A stretch of DNA of 8,900 nt from an uncultured Neisseriaceae bacterium (GCA_937952895.1 CALFYC010000045.1:1-8900); one strand, 5' to 3'. Counted from the stretch's first letter, positions 1 to 6,211 are shown. Notes: generated from the sequence alone by a model not told the origin. Translations and numbers: made by a program.

Positions 1-49
1 ACGAGATCGCTGATCGTGACTGGAGTTCAGACGTGTGCTCTTCCGATCT
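1..49 (+). other. Illumina sequencing adapter (non-genomic)
   Basis: These bases match the Illumina library design: positions 1-7 are the end of the P7 flow-cell sequence, 8-15 an eight-base index, and 16-49 the read-2 primer site ending in CTCTTCCGATCT. Their composition also differs sharply from the AT-rich DNA that follows. The stretch is a trimming artefact, not part of the organism, and it marks the true contig end at base 50. Confidence 0.97.
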
Positions 50-397
50 ATTTTTAGCCACGTCATTTGCCTTTAACATCCAATGAAGTGCAGCATTAGA
101 AAAAATCGCGTCAAATTTAAAATCAAATGGAAAATTTAACTCAGCATTATGCTGTAAAAAATTTAAATCAGGATAATTTGATTTTGCCTTATTAATCATC
201 TCATAAGAAAAATCTACCCCAAATACTTTTGCTCCAGATTGAGCAATTTTTGCAGTTAATTCTCCAGTCCCACAACCAAGATCCAGAATTACTTCACCTG
301 ATTGAGGAGATAATATATTAACAATCTCTCCACCATAAGCAGCAACAAAATTATGCTTATTTTGATAAAAATCTGCATCCCAGAAATTTAAAGCCAT
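50..397 (-). CDS. SAM-dependent class I methyltransferase, C-terminus missing
   Basis: The first 116 codons of a class I methyltransferase read cleanly on the minus strand from an ATG at 397 and run into the adapter junction. Residues 38-46 carry the SAM-binding motif I (LDLGCGTGE). An acidic residue after strand beta-2 (VFGVD, 58-62) should bind the ribose hydroxyls of SAM. The block SNAALHWM (100-107) is the motif seen after strand beta-4 in the trans-aconitate methyltransferase/UbiE-like group. The substrate cannot be told from this part. An AAGG about ten bases upstream may serve as ribosome binding site. The gene is divergent from the dehydrogenase at 548. Family members are usually about 250 residues, so roughly half is missing because of the assembly end, not because of mutation. 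Confidence 0.88.
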
Positions 398-435
398 TAT
401 TCTTTTTACCTTATAAATCATTTAATTAATATTTT

Positions 436-441
436 ATTATA
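436..441 (-). promoter_or_regulatory. Possible -10 box for the methyltransferase
   Basis: A perfect TATAAT reads on the minus strand about 40 bases upstream of the methyltransferase start. No convincing -35 box sits at the right distance. In DNA this AT-rich, such a hexamer can arise by chance, so the call rests mainly on position. Confidence 0.3.
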
Positions 442-480
442 TACTGTTTAATATTGGTTGAGGTAACCATTTTTAATAAA

Positions 481-509
481 TTCAAAATTATAAATTAATA
501 GCTTATAAT
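481..509 (+). promoter_or_regulatory. Promoter for the dehydrogenase/hydrolase pair
   Basis: A sigma70-type promoter: TTCAAA (four of six to consensus) at 481-486, a 17-base spacer, and a perfect TATAAT at 504-509. Transcription would start near 516, leaving a leader of about 30 bases. The divergent methyltransferase start lies about 85 bases to the left. Confidence 0.55.
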
Positions 510-547
510 ATTTATCTTAGCCTAACCTTTTTTATTAGGATATCTAT

Positions 548-1348
548 ATGCAAGCTAAATATCTTGAGCAATTTTCTTTAAATGGCAAAGTAGCCATCAT
601 CACTGGTGCAACGGGTGGATTAGCCCGTGAGCTAGTATTAATTTTACTAGACGCTGGGGCAAAAGTAGTCTTAGCCGATATTAATCAACAAGCATTAAAT
701 ACTTTTTTTAAAGAGCTAAAAACTCCTACAAATGTTCTTACCCAAATCTGTGATGTTACCTGTAAGGCTGATATTGAAAAAGTCATTTCAAACACCCATG
801 AAAAATTTGGCCAGATTGATATTTTAGTTAATTGTGCTGGAATTCTAGGTTCAGACTTATTAACCTTTGACATTCTTGAATCTGAATGGGATGATGTTAT
901 TAATGTTAATTTAAAAGGCACATGGCTCATGTCAACTGAAGTTGCACGCTATATGATAAAACATGAAACACAAGGTAAAATTGTTAATATTTCATCCACT
1001 TTGGGTTACTTTTCTTATTTAAAGCGTGTTCATTATGCAACATCTAAAGCTGGAGTTGAACATCTAACCCGAAATATGGCACTTGAACTTCTTCCACATG
1101 GCATTCATGTTAACTGTCTAGCACCAGGATGGGTCAATACTCCAATGGTAAAACAATTTCTAGAAGGTGATATAGGTATAAAATATCGCAATGTCATGCC
1201 AATGAAACGAGCCGCTGAACCAAAAGAACTTGTCGGTACACTTTTATTGTTAACGTCAAAAGCATCAAGTTATATGACAGGTGTTACCTTACGTGTTGAT
1301 GGTGGATATTCGTGTACTAGTTTAGTATCACCAGAAATAGGAAGTTAA
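548..1348 (+). CDS. Short-chain dehydrogenase/reductase (FabG-like SDR)
   Basis: A classical SDR oxidoreductase of 266 residues, normal for the family. The N-terminal nucleotide-binding motif is TGATGGLA (19-26), a variant of TGxxxGxG in which the last glycine is alanine. Asp44 ends strand beta-2, which in this family usually favours NAD(H) over NADP(H). Also visible are D70 (adenine-ring contact), NCAG (95-98), the catalytic tetrad N121, S149 or S150, Y163 and K167 (YATSK), and the PGWVNTP loop (193-199). The protein should be cytosolic and oxidise or reduce a hydroxyl/keto group; the substrate is not deducible. The start is set by AGGA seven bases before the ATG. It is followed after 52 bases by an alpha/beta hydrolase on the same strand, suggesting a small catabolic or acyl-processing operon. 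FabG itself is less likely because of the glycine change and the lack of fatty-acid-synthesis neighbours. Confidence 0.92.
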   Translation: MQAKYLEQFSLNGKVAIITGATGGLARELVLILLDAGAKVVLADINQQALNTFFKELKTPTNVLTQICDVTCKADIEKVISNTHEKFGQIDILVNCAGILGSDLLTFDILESEWDDVINVNLKGTWLMSTEVARYMIKHETQGKIVNISSTLGYFSYLKRVHYATSKAGVEHLTRNMALELLPHGIHVNCLAPGWVNTPMVKQFLEGDIGIKYRNVMPMKRAAEPKELVGTLLLLTSKASSYMTGVTLRVDGGYSCTSLVSPEIGS

Positions 1349-1400
1349 AATTTAAGCTAATAGTTTATTTTTTTATAACTTCTATTATATAGGAATAAAT

Positions 1401-2099
1401 ATGAAACCCGATTTGATTATTTTACCGGGCTGGAGTGGCAATAAACTAATGTGGCAACATCAAGTTCAAACATTGAGTGATATTTGTAATCCCAAAGTTA
1501 TTGTAGTTTATGATCAGAATACTCTTGAAAAAATGGCAGATGCGATTTTAAAACAAGCACCCGATAAATTTATACTAGTTGGTCACTCATTAGGTGGTTG
1601 GTTAGCTCAATATATTGCTATCAAAGTTCCAACGCGAGTTATTAAATTAATATTAATTAGCACTTGGTGTGGTCGTTCAGACTCGAGTTTAGATCTTTTA
1701 TGCCAAAAGAATATTAGACAAATACAAACTGGTAAAGTTACAAAATTATTAAATGAATTAAGACCCATGAATGTCTATTCAAATCGTCAATCTGATAAAA
1801 AATTCATGGAACAGATAAAAGATAGTCAAAACCAATTTCCACCAACTGGTATGATTGCACAACTTGAGGTGGTTTTAAATGGAGGGGATCTTGAAAATCT
1901 TTTAGAACAAATTAAATGTCCAACCTTAGTTATCCATGGCCGTTATGATGCCTTTTTTAGTTTAGAAGATTTACAACTACTTGCAACTAAAATACCAAAT
2001 GCTTATTTAACTATTATTGAAGAATGCGGACATTTACCCTCAATAGAACGACCTGAAGCTGTAAGTAGTTTAATTCGGCTATGGGTACAACTTAAATAA
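1401..2099 (+). CDS. Alpha/beta-fold hydrolase
   Basis: A compact alpha/beta hydrolase of 232 residues with the complete catalytic triad: nucleophile Ser63 in GHSLGG (61-66), Asp183 in HGRYD (179-183) and His211 in GHLPSIERPE (210-219). The N-terminal LPGWSGN (8-14) should form the oxyanion-hole loop. Members cleave esters, thioesters or C-C bonds of small carbonyl compounds, and several small esterases, including the BioH-like pimeloyl-ester esterases, share this layout. Here the nucleophile elbow is GHSLGG rather than the GWSLGG of E. coli BioH, so no gene name is given. No signal peptide is present, so the enzyme is cytosolic. AGGA six bases before the ATG supports the start. It follows the SDR by 52 bases and is probably co-transcribed with it. 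Confidence 0.9.
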   Translation: MKPDLIILPGWSGNKLMWQHQVQTLSDICNPKVIVVYDQNTLEKMADAILKQAPDKFILVGHSLGGWLAQYIAIKVPTRVIKLILISTWCGRSDSSLDLLCQKNIRQIQTGKVTKLLNELRPMNVYSNRQSDKKFMEQIKDSQNQFPPTGMIAQLEVVLNGGDLENLLEQIKCPTLVIHGRYDAFFSLEDLQLLATKIPNAYLTIIEECGHLPSIERPEAVSSLIRLWVQLK

Positions 2100-2112
2100 A
2101 GATCATCTATTA

Positions 2113-2144
2113 TTTATTTGCTTTTAAATAAAGTATAATTTTTT
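2113..2144 (+). terminator. Weak AT-only terminator between convergent genes
   Basis: TTTATTT (2113-2119) pairs with AAATAAA (2126-2132) across a six-base loop. A run of six T follows at 2139-2144, slightly displaced from the stem. The stem has no G-C pair, so it would be a weak terminator at best. It is well placed, just past the hydrolase stop and facing the thioesterase. Confidence 0.3.
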
Positions 2145-2173
2145 AAAATAATTAATTATATCACTTAGCTAAT

Positions 2174-2575
2174 TTATTTATTTTTGGGCATGATAATTTT
2201 TGTAGGTTTTCTATCACTATCTAGGGAAACATAAGTAAATACACCACGTGTTACAATTTTAGATTCGTGCAAATAATAATTATATACCCAACTCTCAATC
2301 GCTATTTTCATAGAAGTATTTCCAAAATGAATAACTTTGGCATAAGTAGAAACTACACCACCCACATTAACTGGATTGAGAAAGCTCATTCCTTCAATGG
2401 CTACAGTAACTGCCCTACCTTGTGGCGAGTGTGTTTTGGCTAAAACCCCACCACCTAAATCCATTTGTGATAAGACCCATCCGCCAAAAATATCCCCATT
2501 TGCATTAGTATCACATGGCATTGCTAATGTTCGCATTACTAATTCGCCTTCTGGCTTATCTTTTGATAAATCCAT
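2174..2575 (-). CDS. yciA: YciA-like acyl-CoA thioesterase (hotdog fold)
   Basis: A 133-residue single hotdog-domain thioesterase that hydrolyses acyl-CoA to free acid and CoA in the cytosol. The N-terminal block GELVMRTLAMPCDTNANGDIFGGWVLSQMDLGG (residues 10-42; key residues N26, G27, D28, G31, W33, D39) is the signature of the YciA/acyl-CoA hydrolase family, with the conserved acidic residues of the active-site region. E. coli YciA has nearly the same length. An upstream in-frame GTG at 2635 would add 20 residues with no family counterpart. The ATG at 2575 has AGGA six bases upstream and matches the family start, so it is preferred. The gene is convergent with the hydrolase, and no operon partner is visible upstream. 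Confidence 0.93.
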   Translation of the reverse strand: MDLSKDKPEGELVMRTLAMPCDTNANGDIFGGWVLSQMDLGGGVLAKTHSPQGRAVTVAIEGMSFLNPVNVGGVVSTYAKVIHFGNTSMKIAIESWVYNYYLHESKIVTRGVFTYVSLDSDRKPTKIIMPKNK

Positions 2576-2580
2576 AACTT

Positions 2581-2631
2581 GTCCTAATAAAATAATTCTA
2601 ATTCTGCATTTTACTATATTAGTCCTAATAA
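2581..2631. repeat. Ten-base direct repeat upstream of the thioesterase
   Basis: GTCCTAATAA occurs at 2581-2590 and again at 2622-2631 (TTATTAGGAC in the thioesterase sense). The first copy contains the ribosome binding site of the thioesterase. The second is followed by ATG CAG AAT TAG, a two-codon stub. The pair could be a small local duplication or chance in AT-rich DNA. Confidence 0.4.
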
Positions 2632-2797
2632 GCACATATTAAAAAGCTCTCATTAAACCTCATATCAAAATTTAATAATTTATAACCCGCCCCATCAGTA
2701 AAGATTAACACTTTACAAGTTGATTTAGTGACTGATTTAATAGGTCAATATAAATATTAATGTTGTAACACCCGACCAAACCGATCCAAATCGTTGA

Positions 2798-2938
2798 AAT
2801 AATGAAAAATTTTGGGAAGCATGGCACTCTGGACAAAAAATGAAAATAAAACATTTTAAGTCAAAATGGAATTTTTGGGATTATGCTAATCACGATATCG
2901 ACCTTTTAAAAACTAAATTTGCAATTCCAAAAATTTAG
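2798..2938 (+). pseudogene. C-terminal remnant of an unrecognised protein
   Basis: An open frame of 46 codons with protein-like composition runs from just after an in-frame TGA (2795-2797) to TAG at 2936-2938. It contains five tryptophans (FWEAWHS early, KWNFWDYANHD later) and ends LLKTKFAIPKI, which is unlikely for random AT-rich sequence. There is no usable start codon near its left edge. In the same frame upstream of the TGA the sequence still reads plausibly (VVTPDQTDPNR), before a TAG at about 2733. A neighbouring frame at 2686-2757 reads PAPSVKINTLQVDLVTDLIGQYKY and then stops. The simplest reading is a decayed gene with stop and frameshift lesions. I do not recognise the family. Confidence 0.35.
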
Positions 2939-2949
2939 ATTAGCATAAT
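2880..2949. repeat. Spaced 12-bp inverted repeat next to a promoter
   Basis: ATTATGCTAATC (2880-2891) is repeated as its exact reverse complement GATTAGCATAAT (2938-2949). The arms are 46 bases apart. The right arm ends three bases before the extended -10 box at 2953. Just outside the left arm, AATTTTTGG (2870-2878) is complementary to CCAAAAATT (2927-2935), which lies inside the right arm, so the two pairings are interleaved rather than nested. It could be a two-site operator acting on the small gene downstream, or a pseudoknot-capable RNA if transcribed from further left. Confidence 0.55.
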
Positions 2950-2952
2950 TTA

Positions 2953-2961
2953 TGATATAAT
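2953..2961 (+). promoter_or_regulatory. Extended -10 promoter of the small basic gene
   Basis: TGATATAAT is a perfect extended -10 element (TGnTATAAT), which does not need a good -35 box, and none is seen. Transcription would begin near 2968, giving a leader of about 40 bases with AAGGA eight bases before the ATG at 3010. Confidence 0.6.
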
Positions 2962-3009
2962 TATTAAATTAAAAATAGTTGATTTAAAATAAACGAAAGG
3001 AAATGCAAT

Positions 3010-3216
3010 ATGAAACAATTAAAACCGCGCAACTTTGTTGCATTAGCTTTAACTAAAAGAGGTGGCGCTGGAGCACATGTTAAATCAAATAAAGCCAAAC
3101 GTTCCTCAGATAAAATGAAGCTTTTAAATGAACTTAGAAGACCACCTACTAAACTAGGTGGTTTTTTAACACCTAACTCTAATTATTCATTTTATTATCT
3201 AATTCATATCAATTAA
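3010..3216 (+). CDS. Small basic protein, candidate ribosome-rescue factor
   Basis: A 68-codon frame with AAGGA eight bases before its ATG and a perfect extended -10 promoter. The first 44 residues are strongly basic, rich in Lys and Arg with few acidic residues, and include FVALALTKRGGAGAH (9-23) followed by KSNKAKRSSDK (25-35). After residue 44 the frame enters a Rho-independent terminator (3138-3167), so transcripts should end around codons 52-53, well before the stop at 3214. The product would therefore come mainly from stop-less mRNA and end near Phe52. This is the known control design of arfA, whose product releases ribosomes stalled on non-stop mRNA when tmRNA fails, and short Arg/Lys-rich tails are typical of such factors. 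Residues RNFVALAL loosely recall the RNPVAKAL-type start of some ArfA relatives. I cannot confirm homology to ArfA or to the Francisella factor ArfT. A small nucleic-acid-binding protein or a short regulatory RNA remain possible. Confidence 0.6.
   Translation: MKQLKPRNFVALALTKRGGAGAHVKSNKAKRSSDKMKLLNELRRPPTKLGGFLTPNSNYSFYYLIHIN
3138..3167 (+). terminator. Rho-independent terminator inside the reading frame
   Basis: ACCACCTA (3141-3148) pairs perfectly with TAGGTGGT (3155-3162) around the loop CTAAAC, and a run of six T spans 3162-3167. Extra A-U and G-U pairs with 3138-3140 are possible. It is the best terminator in the window, and the stop codon of the surrounding frame lies 47 bases beyond it. 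It also insulates the cyclase-like gene at 3326 from this promoter. Confidence 0.88.
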
Positions 3217-3279
3217 GTAATCACATTAATAAAATTCAAAATTATATTCCTTAAATTAAATAAAAATCTTAACCTATTT

Positions 3280-3288
3280 TGCTATAAT
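3280..3288 (+). promoter_or_regulatory. Extended -10 promoter of the first cyclase-like gene
   Basis: TGCTATAAT matches the extended -10 consensus exactly. No -35 box stands out. Transcription near 3295 would give a leader of about 30 bases before the TTG at 3326. The same TGCTANAAT form precedes the next two plus-strand genes. Confidence 0.6.
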
Positions 3289-3325
3289 ATGCCTTTTAGA
3301 TTATATAACTTTTAAGTAGCTACAA

Positions 3326-4957
3326 TTGCAGATAATCAACGCAAGTAATTGGTTAAAATGGGAAATAGGTGAAATAGAATATTATTCACCTAATTCTGAC
3401 CTTATTCAACTCATTCAGAAAAATCCAGAATTTGAATTTTGGCACTCTTATTATGCTAATTTTGCTTGTCTAATTATAGATAAAAATACAAATCGAATTA
3501 GAGCTATACGAGATCACTTTGGCTTAGAGCCATTTTATTATCAATACTCTTCAGAACATTTAATTTTTGCAAGCAACCTTCCAGATATCCTAAAATATTT
3601 AAAATCAGTAAAAGTAAATTATTTTCAGATGATGAATTTATTACTAAACACCATTCAAATTTCTTCTCTTTACAGTGATGAAACCAACTACGAAAGCATT
3701 TATCGTATAGAACCAGGAACAATTACTCAATTTAAGAATAATCAAATTATTAAAACCAAGTTTTGGCATTTAGATATTAATGCTCCTGAAATCAGATATT
3801 CAAAATCGTCTGATTACTTAGAACATTTCAATGAATTAATTAATGAAAGTGTTAGCTATCAACTATCTAATGGTCAAACTATTGCTGCTGAATTTAGTGG
3901 GGGCTTGGATTCTTCTACAGTTGTTACAGCATTAACAAAATTAGGAATAAACCCTACTTTATTTATGCATATTGCACCACCTGAATCAAATGTAGTTGAT
4001 GATATGAATTACGCTCTAGAAGTAATTAGGACACTTAATTTAAATAAAATACACCATATTGATGCTAAAGAGTTTGAATTAATAGAAATAATGCAGGAAA
4101 TTTCACAATGTTTTGCAGGTTCTCCCAATTATCTATTTACTATTTGTGCGAATAATATTCATAGGGCGGTAGCAAAACATGGGTTTAATACACTATTTTC
4201 AGGATTTGGCGGTGATGAAGCAGCTTCATCACATGCTCCACTTCGCCCATATTTAGCAGAACAATTATCACATAAAAACTATCAAATAGCCTGGAATGAA
4301 TTAAAAGAATACTATAACCAAAAAGGAAATATCCCACCTAATAGAATAAAGCGTTTTTTGCAATTGATAAGATTCTCACAACCAAAACTATTCAATTTAT
4401 TAAATAGTTTTGCCTCAATCCCAGAAGCAGTTGAACATTATTGGCAAAAAATTCCTTATTTTACTCCATTAAAACATACTACCTCATTACGTAAATATGA
4501 GTATGAATTTTTACAAGGTAGATTTTCCCATCACCTGCGCATGCGTGTTGAAGACAGTGCAATTATTGCAAAAAAAATGGGTTTTAGCTATAAATATCCA
4601 CTTCTATACCCCAAATTAGTGGAATTTTGTTTTCGTCTACCTCTTGAACAAAAGCGTCATTTAGGGGTTAATAGACTCCCTATTCGCAAATATTTAGCTC
4701 AGCATCTACCTCCAAGCGTTTATAATAAGCATCAAAAAATTGGTGCGATAATGCCAGCAACAATGAATAAAATCTCAACAGAATACATGAATAATAAATA
4801 TCATGATCTATTTAAAAATATCCCATATAAAGCGCAACTATCGTGGATATTTAATAAATATAGTCAATATAATTCACGTAGATTTGATAAAGAAATTTTA
4901 TTATATTGTTTAGGTAATTTTATTGATTCACAAAAGCATCTCAAAATCTTTGATTAA
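3326..4957 (+). CDS. Asparagine-synthetase-family enzyme, lasso-cyclase-like
   Basis: A 543-residue protein of the asparagine synthetase B fold. A shortened N-terminal glutaminase-like domain (about 1-95) keeps the IRDHFGLEPFYY block (61-72) but has no N-terminal catalytic cysteine, so it should not hydrolyse glutamine. The synthetase domain follows, with the ATP pyrophosphate loop FSGGLDSST (190-198) and a second motif SGFGGDEA (292-299). The C-terminal block YPLLYPKLVEFCFRLP (424-439) leads to RLPIRKYLAQHLP (450-462). Such proteins adenylate a side-chain carboxylate and form an amide; lasso cyclases (McjC) share the reduced N-domain. The D of the common YPLLD motif is Tyr429 here. The start is TTG with a weak ribosome binding site, and an in-frame TAG at 3317-3319 rules out a longer form. 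The first in-frame ATG would delete half of the N-domain. It stands upstream of an oxidoreductase and a precursor peptide on the same strand. It may be a second cyclase or a separate amide-forming tailoring enzyme. Confidence 0.82.
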   Translation: MQIINASNWLKWEIGEIEYYSPNSDLIQLIQKNPEFEFWHSYYANFACLIIDKNTNRIRAIRDHFGLEPFYYQYSSEHLIFASNLPDILKYLKSVKVNYFQMMNLLLNTIQISSLYSDETNYESIYRIEPGTITQFKNNQIIKTKFWHLDINAPEIRYSKSSDYLEHFNELINESVSYQLSNGQTIAAEFSGGLDSSTVVTALTKLGINPTLFMHIAPPESNVVDDMNYALEVIRTLNLNKIHHIDAKEFELIEIMQEISQCFAGSPNYLFTICANNIHRAVAKHGFNTLFSGFGGDEAASSHAPLRPYLAEQLSHKNYQIAWNELKEYYNQKGNIPPNRIKRFLQLIRFSQPKLFNLLNSFASIPEAVEHYWQKIPYFTPLKHTTSLRKYEYEFLQGRFSHHLRMRVEDSAIIAKKMGFSYKYPLLYPKLVEFCFRLPLEQKRHLGVNRLPIRKYLAQHLPPSVYNKHQKIGAIMPATMNKISTEYMNNKYHDLFKNIPYKAQLSWIFNKYSQYNSRRFDKEILLYCLGNFIDSQKHLKIFD

Positions 4958-5049
4958 GTAAAGCTATTAGTTTTTTAAATTCCTATTTAATTTATATTAA
5001 AATCACTAAAAAAGGTATATAAAATAACTTATACTAGAATTATAATTCA

Positions 5050-5058
5050 TGCTAGAAT
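5050..5058 (+). promoter_or_regulatory. Extended -10 promoter of the oxidoreductase
   Basis: TGCTAGAAT is one base from a perfect extended -10 box. A start near 5065 would leave a leader of about 45 bases before the ATG at 5110, which supports that start over the TTG at 5065. A TATAAT lies at 5041-5046, and CTAGAAT is repeated at 5034-5040 and 5052-5058. Confidence 0.45.
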
Positions 5059-5109
5059 GATACTTTGATACATTTTAAATTAAATACAGTTACAGAAAAT
5101 TTCACTCTA

Positions 5110-6084
5110 ATGAAAAACAATATATTTGAATGGACAGTTGTTGGCGCAGGACCTGCTGGAATTGCAAGTATTGGTAAACTTTTAGATGCAAACATTTCTC
5201 CTGACAAAATTATTTGGGTTGACCCTGATTTTAAAGTTGGAGATTTTGCAACTTCATGGGGGCATGTTATGAGTAACACACCTGTTGAAGCATTCAAAAA
5301 ATTTTACCGTCATTGTAAATCCTTTAAATATCCGGATAATTCCAGCTTTATGGTTGAAAAAAGCATACCTAGTCATAATTGTCAGTTAATGATTGCAGGA
5401 CAACCATTAAACTGGATCACTGAACATCTGACTCAAACAGTTCATGTGATTAAAGATCTTGTCACTTCTTTAACTCCAATCAAAGATTTTTGGCAAATTA
5501 AATTAGATAAATCTGAAATTCATTATACCAAAAAAATTATTTTAGCCATCGGTAGTGAAGCTCAGGAATTATCTTTTTCAGATCTGCCAACCGTAACTCT
5601 TAAAACAGCTCTAAATTTAAGAAAGTTGAGGCAAGAAATTGCCCCATCTGATTATGTAGCAGTATTTGGTTCTGCTCAATCAGCCAAAAGCGTAATAGAA
5701 AATCTATCTCAAGTAGAGGTCAAAAAAGCCATTTTATTTTATAGGTCTGAGAATTCTCTAAAACGCCATATTGGTGATCCAGATATAAAGCATATTGAAA
5801 TGTTAAAAATGACACCAAAAAATTTACTTACCCACGTACCTAATGCTACTAAAGCCATATATGCAATTGGATTTAATCGACGCCATATACCAATTGAAGG
5901 GCTGCCCGCTAATTATAGTTATGACAAACAAACTGGTGAAATAGCCCCTGGCATATTTGGGATTGGAATAGCTTTTCCTGAAACTATGCCTTATGAATTA
6001 GGACAAATTGAATATAAAGTTAGCGCTATTTGGCCATTTATGAAACGCCTAGAGAACATTCTCCCCATATGGCTATCTGCTTAA
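5110..6084 (+). CDS. FAD/NAD(P)-dependent oxidoreductase, possible RiPP tailoring enzyme
   Basis: A 324-residue two-dinucleotide-binding-domain flavoprotein. The FAD motif VGAGPAG (11-17) opens the protein. A second Rossmann signature, FGSAQSA (186-192), should bind NAD(P)H. The hinge blocks LAIGSE (145-150) and AIGFNRR (252-258) correspond to the ATG motifs of the pyridine nucleotide-disulfide oxidoreductase and flavin-monooxygenase superfamily. GIFGIGIAFPE (281-291) is the usual C-terminal FAD contact. No CxxC redox pair is seen, so it is not a thioredoxin-reductase-type disulfide reductase; monooxygenase- or dehydrogenase-like chemistry is more likely. An in-frame TTG at 5065 would add 15 residues. 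The ATG is preferred because the FAD motif should lie near the N-terminus and the promoter sits at 5050, but neither start has a strong ribosome binding site. Its place between a cyclase-like gene and the precursor suggests action on that peptide, which is inference. Confidence 0.8.
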   Translation: MKNNIFEWTVVGAGPAGIASIGKLLDANISPDKIIWVDPDFKVGDFATSWGHVMSNTPVEAFKKFYRHCKSFKYPDNSSFMVEKSIPSHNCQLMIAGQPLNWITEHLTQTVHVIKDLVTSLTPIKDFWQIKLDKSEIHYTKKIILAIGSEAQELSFSDLPTVTLKTALNLRKLRQEIAPSDYVAVFGSAQSAKSVIENLSQVEVKKAILFYRSENSLKRHIGDPDIKHIEMLKMTPKNLLTHVPNATKAIYAIGFNRRHIPIEGLPANYSYDKQTGEIAPGIFGIGIAFPETMPYELGQIEYKVSAIWPFMKRLENILPIWLSA

Positions 6085-6112
6085 ATTTTTTATAAATCTT
6101 TGATTTAATATA

Positions 6113-6130
6113 TGCTACAATTGCTACAAT
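6113..6130 (+). promoter_or_regulatory. Tandem extended -10 boxes before the precursor gene
   Basis: TGCTACAAT occurs twice in immediate succession (6113-6121 and 6122-6130), each an extended -10 element with one mismatch. A TTGATT lies at 6100-6105, 19 bases before the second hexamer. Transcription near 6137 would give the precursor mRNA a leader of about 100 bases, the longest among these plus-strand genes. Confidence 0.5.
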
Positions 6131-6183
6131 TTAGACGTGGTAAAATCGAACTAAAATTAAGCACATAAGATTTAATATATCAG

Positions 6184-6211
6184 AGGCTAGCACTTACTGC
6201 CGTGATAACCT
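6184..6211 (+). other. Imperfect hairpin in the precursor 5' leader
   Basis: AGGCTAGCAC (6184-6193) can pair with GTGATAACCT (6202-6211) in eight of ten positions around the loop TTACTGCC. This leader segment is less AT-rich than its surroundings. It ends about 18 bases before the ribosome binding site AGGA at 6229 and could affect mRNA stability or translation. No known riboswitch is recognised. Confidence 0.35.

Noticed and set aside
1343..1380. AAGTTA and TAACTT around the dehydrogenase stop with an intervening T run, as a possible terminator.
   Set aside because: Only six A/T-rich pairs, and the T run lies inside the loop side rather than after the stem. The 52-base gap fits an operon.
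2376..2642. An 88-codon plus-strand open frame over the thioesterase.
   Set aside because: It is antisense to the conserved YciA motif region and is explained by that gene.
2822..3460. TGGCACTCT and ATTATGCTAAT occur both in the remnant (2822 and 2880) and in the first cyclase-like gene (3440 and 3450), giving similar FW..WHS and YAN residues.
   Set aside because: The two words are 58 bases apart in one place and 10 in the other, and the surrounding residues do not align, so a partial duplication is not supported.
4958..5049. Search for a precursor peptide dedicated to the first cyclase-like gene between it and the oxidoreductase.
   Set aside because: No frame with a start, ribosome binding site and leader-like motif is present; the gap holds only AT-rich sequence and promoter elements.
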